Shown piece by piece: positions 6,452 to 11,298 of a stretch of 12,679 nt of DNA. The stretch's first letter is position 1. Every line of letters begins with the position of its first letter. Source of the stretch: a bacterium (GTDB taxonomy: Bacteria > UBA9089 > CG2-30-40-21 > SBAY01); NCBI GenBank assembly GCA_040757115.1, contig JBFLYA010000112.1, positions 1-12,679 of the forward strand, written 5' to 3'. The translations under genes were made by a program, and so were the position numbers. A model generated the notes under the pieces. That model was not told the origin of the DNA, made no database searches, and was given only the letters and a program-made list of their open reading frames with translations.

Positions 6452-7663
6452 CTACCTCTCCCATGGTCTATGTTTCTTTAGCTGAGATTTAGTTTTTCCA
6501 CTATGATAGTGAAATTTCTGCCAAAACTTATTCACTTCCTTTCCCCATTTATGCCAATCAATACCAAAAACTCTTTTTCCATTTTTATAAAAGTTAAGTC
6601 CTCCTCCTCCTGCGTTTTTATATCGCATAAATTTAACTGCCCATTTAGATCCTTTACTCACAAGTCCTAACCCTGGGATAAGCATTAACTCATCCCATGT
6701 AGATTCAAGTCCAGGCTCTTCAGGGCATAGTCCAAATGAATCTATCCAATTAAGTGGATCATTGTAGCAGTAGGTGTAAGGATGAAAGTCTTCAGGGGTG
6801 TATATCGTATAAGGGACTATAAAATCAGGAGAATCAGGAGATGAAGAATCTATAGTATCCTCAAGAATATCCTCAAATGGTACAGGCAATGTTTGTAACA
6901 CTACTGGTTCTAACATTGGGTCTTTAGTTATAAACCTCCCCACTTTCGGGTCATAGTATCTTGCGCCGAAGTAATATAAGCCCGTTGCCTCATCATATTC
7001 TTTGCCAGTGAAAGTGAAGTTATTTTCAATCTTTCCCTCTGTATTTATCAACTCACCAAAAGGTAAATAATCACTCGACCAAACTATTTCTCCCATACTA
7101 TCAGTCATCACCCTTGTTGAACCTAAGTAATCATTATGATAATAATATACTTTCTCGGACTGAGCAGGTTTTTTATCTACCCTCGCGACTAATTCATCAT
7201 TAGCATAAATATAGGAGATAGTTCCTAAAGGCACATACACAGGTTTATCTTCTCCCTTGATAATCTCTACATCATCTATATACCACCCTTCATAGTCGTT
7301 ATACCACCCATCTACTGTATCAAAATTAAATCTTAGTTTTATCTTCTTACCCGCGTAGTTTGAAATATCAAAGGATTCCTCATGCCAGTCCATAACCGAT
7401 GGTCCTTCATTACAATCGTTATAAAAAATCCTATTCCACTTCTGACTATCCCAAATCTCTACTTTCATATTGTCATAATTCCCAGAAGGATAAGACTCAT
7501 GTTGCCATCTTGTCCAGAAATTTAATCTAATCTTATCTTTTATCCCGGATAAATCAATTAATGGTGAAAGAGAAGAACCAGAATTTCTACCACCGGTATT
7601 ATGGGGGATGTTGAGGTCAGACCGTGAATGTTGAATGTAAAAGGAACTGCTTTCTACATTCAA
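6452..7663 (-). CDS. RHS protein with jelly-roll domain and DWH/HYH/KHRPW toxin tip (cassette E)
   Basis: 403 residues if started at the TTG inside the REP-like hairpin. The first ~15 residues (MNVESSSFYIQHSRS) are translated repeat, so this 5' end is secondary. Residues about 30-140 resemble an immune-inhibitor-A/MAM-type jelly roll (LSPLIDLSG, LNFWTRW, WHEESFDISNYAGKKIKLRF, YEGWYIDDVEI). The RHS core follows ([50 protein letters not shown]). A linker, DSSSPDSPDFIVPYTI, leads to YCYNDPLNWID and LESTWDELMLIPGLGLV. The unique tip (about 340-403) reads GGGGLNFYKNGKRVFGIDWHKW, then FHYHSG and KKHRPWER, with conserved-looking Asp369/His371, His385/His387 and His398. The His-rich ending suggests a metal-dependent nuclease or other hydrolase, but I cannot name the family. 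The stop nearly touches the immunity gene. Confidence 0.8.
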   Translation of the reverse strand: MNVESSSFYIQHSRSDLNIPHNTGGRNSGSSLSPLIDLSGIKDKIRLNFWTRWQHESYPSGNYDNMKVEIWDSQKWNRIFYNDCNEGPSVMDWHEESFDISNYAGKKIKLRFNFDTVDGWYNDYEGWYIDDVEIIKGEDKPVYVPLGTISYIYANDELVARVDKKPAQSEKVYYYHNDYLGSTRVMTDSMGEIVWSSDYLPFGELINTEGKIENNFTFTGKEYDEATGLYYFGARYYDPKVGRFITKDPMLEPVVLQTLPVPFEDILEDTIDSSSPDSPDFIVPYTIYTPEDFHPYTYCYNDPLNWIDSFGLCPEEPGLESTWDELMLIPGLGLVSKGSKWAVKFMRYKNAGGGGLNFYKNGKRVFGIDWHKWGKEVNKFWQKFHYHSGKTKSQLKKHRPWER

Positions 7664-7669
7664 GGTCTG
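7618..7669. repeat. REP-like hairpin, copy 2
   Basis: Same 52-bp element as at 1561-1612, in the same orientation: CAGACC at the left end, GGTCTG at 7664-7669, right arm CTTTCTACATTCAAGGTCTG. Left flank GAGGTCAG, right flank CCCCC. It lies exactly between the stop of the DUF4288-like gene (7675) and the truncated jelly-roll domain of cassette E, and supplies the TTG start and first codons of the E reading frame. This places a REP element on a cassette boundary. Confidence 0.75.
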
Positions 7670-7674
7670 CCCCC

Positions 7675-8145
7675 CTACTGCCCCTCTTTCTTTTCTGTTA
7701 AAAGTTCTTCTGCTGTTTTATCTTTATTTCGTTCAGACCAAAATACTGTTAAATCTTCTTTTTCTCTAATTAATTCCAATAACTGATTTGATTCATATAA
7801 AGTACTGGTAATATCAGTTCCATCCTCAATTTTATCAGCCAATATTTCTTCTAAATCAGAAAGTCCACAAAATATCCAATGAACAACTTCGCCTTTAATA
7901 TTTTTATATTTCTGTTCTTCTTCTTTACCCAGATTAAGAGCTTTTAAGTAAGCTGTTTCATTGTCTGGTGCTTGAATAATCCGAATTTGCTCATCAAAAG
8001 TCCAAGGACCGGAATCCTTTTTACCTACTTTACATTGCATAACTATTTTTGCAACATACCATTTCATAGATTTTCTGGTTTTGGTAAGAGATATGTTTTG
8101 TTCTGATGATAAATTGCTTTTTTGATACTTTTTATTCCTAACCAC
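7675..8145 (-). CDS. DUF4288-like putative immunity protein for cassette D
   Basis: 156 residues from a GTG at 8145, preceded at some distance by AAAGGAGAG. An internal ATG at 8067 (MKWYVAKIVMQCKVG) matches where this family usually begins, so the real start is uncertain and could make a 130-residue protein. The WYVAKIVMQ, FDEQIRIIQAPDNETAYLKA and LGKEEEQKY features match the DUF4288 family, small cytosolic proteins that occur as immunity genes next to polymorphic toxins. No signal peptide or membrane segment. It follows the D tip by 31 bp. Its TAG lies next to the REP-like hairpin, and unlike some neighbours its C-terminus is not visibly altered. The partnership with tip D is inferred from adjacency. 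Confidence 0.75.
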   Translation of the reverse strand: MVRNKKYQKSNLSSEQNISLTKTRKSMKWYVAKIVMQCKVGKKDSGPWTFDEQIRIIQAPDNETAYLKALNLGKEEEQKYKNIKGEVVHWIFCGLSDLEEILADKIEDGTDITSTLYESNQLLELIREKEDLTVFWSERNKDKTAEELLTEKKEGQ

Positions 8146-8176
8146 AACAGATTATCTCTCTCCTTTTTATATCTTC

Positions 8177-8761
8177 TTACTTTTTAGACTTACTATACTT
8201 CTTTTGCTTAAGAAGTTTTAAAGTTTTCCTTGCTTTCCAATTACCTTTTTTTGCCAAAGCTTCTATTTCTGCCAGTGTTTTTCCAAGCATTTCACTAGGA
8301 AATTCTCTAAGAATACTACCCTTTTTAGCCAGAGAAATTATCTCCTGTGCAGTTTTTGCTCCTTTCCCTGCTTTCCCAACAAGTCCTAACCCTGGGATAA
8401 GCATTAACTCATCCCATGTAGATTCAAGTCCAGACTCTTCCGGGCATAGTCCAAACGGGTCTATCCAATTAATTGGGTTATTGTAGCAGTACATATAGGG
8501 ATGGAGGTCTTGGGGAATATCTATCATCTCTGGGACTATAAAATCAGGAGATGAAGAATCTATAGTATCCTCAAGAATATCCTCAAATGGTACTGGCAAT
8601 GTCTGTAACACTACTGGTTCTAATATTGGGTCTTTTGTAATAAACCTCCCCACTTTCGGGTCATAGTATCTGGCGCCGAAGTAATATAAGCCCGTTGCCT
8701 CATCATATTCTTTGCCAGTGAAAGTGAAGTTATTTTCAAAGAACTCTATCTTTAAGGACTT
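8177..8761 (-). CDS. orphan RHS core plus toxin tip (cassette D)
   Basis: The frame opens after a TAATAA at 8762-8767 and has no ATG; the nearest usable codon is a GTG at 8653. It reads [40 protein letters not shown], the shared linker [36 protein letters not shown] and LESTWDELMLIPGLGLVG. A basic helical tip follows: GKGAKTAQEIISLAKKG, ILREFPSEMLGKTLAEIEAL, KARKTLKLLKQKKYSKSKK. I have the impression of related short tips in other RHS proteins but cannot name the family or activity. It is an orphan module: no N-terminal delivery region, the 5' end at an ISC-derived element, and a likely immunity gene 31 bp downstream. Such modules are normally silent until recombined onto a full-length RHS gene. 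Confidence 0.75.
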   Translation of the reverse strand, partial: KSLKIEFFENNFTFTGKEYDEATGLYYFGARYYDPKVGRFITKDPILEPVVLQTLPVPFEDILEDTIDSSSPDFIVPEMIDIPQDLHPYMYCYNNPINWIDPFGLCPEESGLESTWDELMLIPGLGLVGKAGKGAKTAQEIISLAKKGSILREFPSEMLGKTLAEIEALAKKGNWKARKTLKLLKQKKYSKSKK

Positions 8762-8785
8762 TTATTAAGGTTTTTCTCTTTAATC

Positions 8786-8935
8786 AAAGGGGTTAACAAA
8801 AGAAGTTGTCAATTTAACCCCTTTGCCTCTGCTTTAGAGAAAACCCCTGCTCAAGGACGACCCGCAACCGGGTGCCCCGTCAACCTCGTCGGGCTAAAAA
8901 GTAAAAGCAAAGAGGTCTACTTAAAGTTTACTCAT
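8786..8935 (+). ncRNA. HEARO/omega-RNA-like structured RNA, copy 1
   Basis: Visible helices: AAAGGGGTTAA (8786-8796) pairs perfectly with TTAACCCCTTT (8814-8824). CCTCT and GCTTT (8826-8835) pair with AAAGC and AGAGG (8904-8915), enclosing a GC-rich core. Inside it, ACCCG-CAAC-CGGGT (8860-8873) is a tight hairpin. GACG (8856-8859) can pair with CGTC (8887-8890), while GCCC (8874-8877) can pair with GGGC (8891-8894), an arrangement compatible with a pseudoknot. The 3' boundary is just before an ATG. A compact pseudoknotted RNA ending at an iscB start is what HEARO/omega-RNA is known for. The GC content contrasts strongly with the surrounding DNA. The class is assigned by architecture and recollection, not by a covariance search. 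Confidence 0.5.
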
Positions 8936-8938
8936 AAA

Positions 8939-8977
8939 ATGTTGGTTCTGTTAATTAAAAATTTTTATTATGAATGA
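8939..8977 (+). pseudogene. possible iscB start-codon remnant, copy 1
   Basis: ATG followed by codons for MLVLLIKNFYYE and then TGA. IscB proteins typically begin with a short hydrophobic strand and a Lys/Asn turn (M-x-V-x-V-x-N/D-K-N). The first eight residues fit that pattern, directly after the structured RNA. The sequence then becomes AT-rich element end. Twelve residues cannot prove homology; the argument depends on position and on the parallel MLVL in the second copy. Confidence 0.35.
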
Positions 8978-9552
8978 TATTTTTTACTTGACAAACCCTT
9001 TTCATAGGTGACCCCAAATCCACCTCCCTTTTTCAAAAGGAGTTCAGATAGTTCGCGCTTGACTACAGATAGGTCATAAATGCTTGGGATACCAGGTGAA
9101 CGGTTTGCTATATGTTCCTCTAAAAATCTAATTGACGCACTAATATTTCCTAACTTTTCATAACTCCGACTAATTCGATATCTACAGTCATTCAACAAGG
9201 AACGTGCCCAACGAACACCCTCTCCACAGTCACCATAGGCTATTGCTTCTACCCCTTTCTTAAGCAATTTCTTCCATATCGCTATCGCTTCTTTGTTCTT
9301 ATTTACCATATCAAGCGATCCAGCATAATCCCATAGGACCAATGGACATTTTGGTGCCAACTTCATTGCTTTCTCACTCAGTTCCAATGATTTTTCGTAT
9401 TCATATTCTTCGTAGTAAATTGAGCCAAGTCGTGTCACTAACCAATGGTCGTCTGGTGATTTCTTTAATTCTCTGGAAATTAACAAACGTGCTTTTCGCC
9501 ATTCCTCTCGACTAATGTAGATTTCAATCTTTTTAGCAGTTTCTGAGTTCAT
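8968..9552 (-). CDS. TPR-repeat protein, putative immunity protein for cassette C
   Basis: 194 residues starting MNSETAKKIEIYISREEWRK. Tetratricopeptide-like helix pairs are visible: ARLLISRELKKSPDDHWLVT, LGSIYYEEYEYEKSLELSEK, AMKLAPKCPLVLWDYAGSL, NKEAIAIWKKLLKKG, YRISRSYEKLGNISASIRFL. Soluble, with no signal peptide. The ATG is 6 nt past the C toxin stop, and an AGAAGGAAG Shine-Dalgarno overlaps that stop. TPR/alpha-solenoid proteins occur as immunity proteins in polymorphic toxin loci. The last 16 or so residues (VTYEKGLSSKKYHS) are encoded by the right end of the ISC-like element, so insertion or recombination there replaced the natural C-terminus. It probably still folds, because the helical repeats are upstream of the change. 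Confidence 0.75.
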   Translation of the reverse strand: MNSETAKKIEIYISREEWRKARLLISRELKKSPDDHWLVTRLGSIYYEEYEYEKSLELSEKAMKLAPKCPLVLWDYAGSLDMVNKNKEAIAIWKKLLKKGVEAIAYGDCGEGVRWARSLLNDCRYRISRSYEKLGNISASIRFLEEHIANRSPGIPSIYDLSVVKRELSELLLKKGGGFGVTYEKGLSSKKYHS

Positions 9553-9558
9553 TTTTTA

Positions 9559-10115
9559 TCACTTCCTTCTATAAGGTCGATATTTATCACCCTTTTCTCC
9601 ACCTGGTCTATCTCTCTTTTTGCGACTTATTCCCTTTTCATGTTTGCCTGCGGTGCTGGGTCGAATTTTACTCTTATGTACTTTTATCCCTTTTATAACA
9701 CCACCCAAGCACATTCCTTCTGCTATTTCCTTAACATCAGCCCAAATCTTTTTTTCTAACTCCGCATCTATTACCCACCACGGTTTCTCTCCGCACAATC
9801 CTAACGGATCTATCCAATTAATCGGGTCATTATAACAGTTAGTCACATATAGGGATGGAGGTCTTGGGGAATATCTATCATCTCTGGGACTATAAAATCA
9901 GGAGATGAAGAATCTATAGTATCCTCAAGAATATCCTCAAATGGCACAGGCAATGTTTGTAACACTACTGGCTCTAAGATTGGGTCTTTTGTAATAAACC
10001 TCCCTACCTTCGGGTCATAGTATCTGGCGCCGAAGTAATATAAGCCCGTTGCCTCATCATATTCTTTGCCAGTGAAAGTGAAGTTATTTTCAAAGAACTC
10101 TATCTTTAAGGACTT
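9559..10115 (-). pseudogene. orphan RHS core plus basic toxin tip, frameshifted (cassette C)
   Basis: The core frame opens after TAATAA near 10116-10121 and is nearly identical to cassette D through [14 protein letters not shown] and LHPYM. It then meets a TGA at 9843-9845. Relative to D there is a 5-base insertion (TAGTC on the plus strand, about 9840-9844), which shifts the frame. The downstream frame resumes as NCYNDPINWIDPLGLC and carries the tip: a helical linker (IDAELEKKIWADVKEIAEGM), then a very basic end, KIRPSTAGKHEKGISRKKRD, RPGGEKGDKYRPYRRK. The KHEKG...GEKGD pattern looks like a recurring RHS tip, but I cannot name it or its target; the basicity suggests a nuclease. A GTG at 9846 could start the tip alone. 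Its immunity gene remains intact. Confidence 0.7.
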
Positions 10116-10139
10116 TTATTAAGGTTTTTCTCTTTAATC

Positions 10140-10289
10140 AAAGGGGTTAACAAAAGAAGTTGTCAATTTAACCCCTTTGCCTCTGCTTTAGAGAAAACCC
10201 CAGCGCAAGGACGACCCGCAAGCGGGTGCCCCGTCAACCTCGTCGGGCTAAAAAGAAAAAGCAAAGAGGTATACTTAAAGTTTACTCAT
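10140..10289 (+). ncRNA. HEARO/omega-RNA-like structured RNA, copy 2
   Basis: Same helices as copy 1. The central hairpin reads ACCCGC-AA-GCGGGT here, extended by one base pair compared with ACCCG-CAAC-CGGGT in copy 1, so the change keeps pairing. The outer AAAGGGGTTAA/TTAACCCCTTT stem is unchanged. Other differences fall mainly outside the stems I can see (GTAAAAGC to GAAAAAGC, GTCTACT to GTATACT). Maintained pairing supports a real RNA fold. Confidence 0.5.
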
Positions 10290-10292
10290 AAA

Positions 10293-10328
10293 ATGCTGGT
10301 TCTGTCAACTAAAAAATTTTTATTATGA
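10293..10328 (+). pseudogene. possible iscB start-codon remnant, copy 2
   Basis: ATG CTG GTT CTG... encodes MLVLSTKKFLL then TGA. The first four residues are the same as copy 1 with a synonymous second codon, and the rest diverges, as expected for a decaying vestige. Position relative to the structured RNA is identical to copy 1. Confidence 0.35.
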
Positions 10329-10386
10329 ATGATATTTTTTACTTGACAAACCCTTTTCATAGGTGACCCTAATCTCTTCCTTCCTC

Positions 10387-10599
10387 CTATAAATCTTCTG
10401 AGTACATTATTATTGTATCAATTGATCCTTCCTCTAAATTCCCCATAGACCTCATCAAATGCCAATGTCCCGCTGGTGTAAGTTCACCAATAATACTTAA
10501 ACAAATATTGGATAAATCTCTTAATCCCTGGGCATCTGCCATAATAGTTATTTCATTTTTATCCTTGTCGTATGTAATTTTAACTTTTCCATTTTCCAT
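10387..10599 (-). CDS. Imm32-like immunity protein (cassette B)
   Basis: 70 residues starting MENGKVKITYDKDKNEITIM, then DAQGLRDLSNICLSIIGEL, TPAGHWHLMRSMGNLEEGS and DTIIMYSEDL. The short length, the GL-x-x-L helix, the TPAGH-x-HL motif and the final L-x-x-GS-x-D-x-II-M strand match the Imm32 family of polymorphic-toxin immunity proteins as I recall it. Soluble. The ATG is 8 nt after the B toxin stop, with AAAGGGAA as ribosome binding site just at that stop. An intact complete gene in the expected place. It would protect the cell from the B tip by direct binding. Confidence 0.75.
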   Translation of the reverse strand: MENGKVKITYDKDKNEITIMADAQGLRDLSNICLSIIGELTPAGHWHLMRSMGNLEEGSIDTIIMYSEDL

Positions 10600-10607
10600 A
10601 GTTATTT

Positions 10608-11282
10608 CTATTCCCTTTTTGGAGATTTAGGGTACCAATTTGTTCCATCTGGTGACCATTCTTGGCGTTTTCCATCACGTAAATGTCCTCTATCCCAGTG
10701 AGAACCTCCTTTCTTGTGTTTATCTTCAGGATCTTCATGCCAATGATAGTACCAGTCATTATCTCTTTGGTCTTCGTGAAGATTCGGATCAAATTGAGGT
10801 TCTGGTGGATATTTTGGAGGTTCTGCTTGTTGAGCTAATCCAAGTAATGAGGATAAAAACTCTTTTGGAAAAAGCAAAGCAAGAAAACCTAATCCAAACT
10901 CAGATAACCAATCTTCTATTAAAGCCTGATCTTCTGGACTTATCGGGCATAATCCCCACAAGTCTATCCAATTAATCGGATCATTATAGCAATAGACATA
11001 CTTATGTAAATTAGGTGGAAAGTAAACATTACCTGTATATGGATCTTTTGTTATAAACCTCCCTATCTTCGGGTCATAGTATCTGGCGCCGAAGTAATAT
11101 AAGCCCGTTGCCTCATCATATTCTTTGCCAGTGAAAGTGAAGTTATTTTCAAACTCTGTCTCTGGTAACTCTACCTTTACCTTGCCTGTAACACTATACC
11201 TAACTCTGACACCATTAAGAGAATATTGGGTCGGAACCTTGAATGTAGAAAGCAGGTTTGTGCATTCCGACCCCCAACTACC
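10608..11282 (-). CDS. orphan RHS core plus toxin tip paired with Imm32 (cassette B)
   Basis: The frame opens after a TAG at 11283-11285, runs through the REP-like variant and has no ATG upstream of the core. It then reads [59 protein letters not shown] and YVYCYNDPINWIDLWGLCP. The linker here differs from the [12 protein letters not shown] type. The tip has a hydrophobic helix (FGLGFLALLFPKEFLSSLLG), a proline-rich hinge (EPPKYPPEPQFDPN) and a small ending, DWYYHWHEDPEDKHKKGG, SHWDRGHLRDGKRQEWSPDG, TNWYPKSPKRE. The HWD...DG...PDGT pattern resembles small RHS tips found with Imm32-type partners; catalytic activity unknown. The lack of a delivery N-terminus marks it as an orphan tip. Confidence 0.75.
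   Translation of the reverse strand, partial: GSWGSECTNLLSTFKVPTQYSLNGVRVRYSVTGKVKVELPETEFENNFTFTGKEYDEATGLYYFGARYYDPKIGRFITKDPYTGNVYFPPNLHKYVYCYNDPINWIDLWGLCPISPEDQALIEDWLSEFGLGFLALLFPKEFLSSLLGLAQQAEPPKYPPEPQFDPNLHEDQRDNDWYYHWHEDPEDKHKKGGSHWDRGHLRDGKRQEWSPDGTNWYPKSPKRE
11228..11273. repeat. REP-like hairpin variant, inverted
   Basis: GGGTCGGA (11228-11235) pairs exactly with TCCGACCC (11266-11273). Inside is CCTTGAATGTAGAAAGCAG, the reverse complement of the conserved arm of the other two hairpins, so this copy lies in the opposite orientation and has a rearranged second arm. It is at the upstream edge of cassette B, next to the end of the TPR gene, and is translated as part of the B frame. 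Confidence 0.6.
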
Positions 11283-11298
11283 CTATTTCAAAGAACAA

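Larger units (their letters stand above)
8491..9014. repeat. direct repeat block (RHS core + ISC-like element), copy 1
   Basis: About 525 bp nearly identical to 9845-10369, offset by 1354-1355 bp. The block runs from the linker before YCYN in the RHS core through FTFTGKEYD and the ISC-derived element to GGTGACCC. Each copy is followed on its left by a different toxin tip and preceded on its right by a different immunity gene. The duplicated unit is therefore the shared upstream half of an orphan cassette. Confidence 0.85.
8746..9014 (+). mobile_element. ISC-like non-autonomous element, copy 1
   Basis: About 270 bp separating RHS core D from the TPR gene. Read on the plus strand it contains an AT-rich left segment, a structured GC-rich RNA-like region (8786-8935), an ATG with a short frame like an IscB start (8939-8977), and an AT-rich right end running to CATAGGTGACCCC. 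This order (omega-RNA, then iscB) is that of ISC transposons of the IS200/IS605 superfamily, but the nuclease gene is reduced to its first codons. The left boundary is uncertain by about 15 bp: all RHS copies share GTTATTTTCAA and diverge just beyond. A near-identical copy is at 10100-10369. The element must be non-autonomous, dependent on a transposase in trans or fossil. Confidence 0.55.
9845..10369. repeat. direct repeat block (RHS core + ISC-like element), copy 2
   Basis: Second copy of the block at 8491-9014, same orientation, differing by scattered substitutions and one small indel. It connects the frameshifted C tip on the left with the Imm32-like gene on the right. Homology on the left continues weakly into the NPINWIDP segment and ends where the tips begin. 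Confidence 0.85.
10100..10369 (+). mobile_element. ISC-like non-autonomous element, copy 2
   Basis: Same organisation as 8746-9014: AT-rich left end, structured RNA-like core, ATG-MLVL remnant, AT-rich right end finishing CATAGGTGACCC. It follows the Imm32-like gene without disturbing its stop and abuts the C core at the same core position as copy 1. Identical insertion points imply that one insertion was duplicated together with the RHS core, rather than two independent insertions. Confidence 0.55.

Noticed and set aside
8826-8915. GC-rich structured region considered as a tRNA or a CRISPR repeat
   Set aside because: No cloverleaf with T-loop or anticodon arm can be drawn, and there are only two copies 1354 bp apart with no spacer periodicity.
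8826-8915. Same region considered as a group II intron domain V or a riboswitch
   Set aside because: No domain V AGC...bulge...GAAA pattern, no intron-encoded reverse transcriptase, and no downstream metabolic gene.
8990-9010. TTGACA near the right end of the ISC-like element as a plus-strand -35 box
   Set aside because: No matching -10 at a suitable distance, and no plus-strand gene downstream.
10640-10975. Plus-strand frame of 111 codons
   Set aside because: It mirrors the B toxin tip on the minus strand, has no ribosome binding site and no domain.
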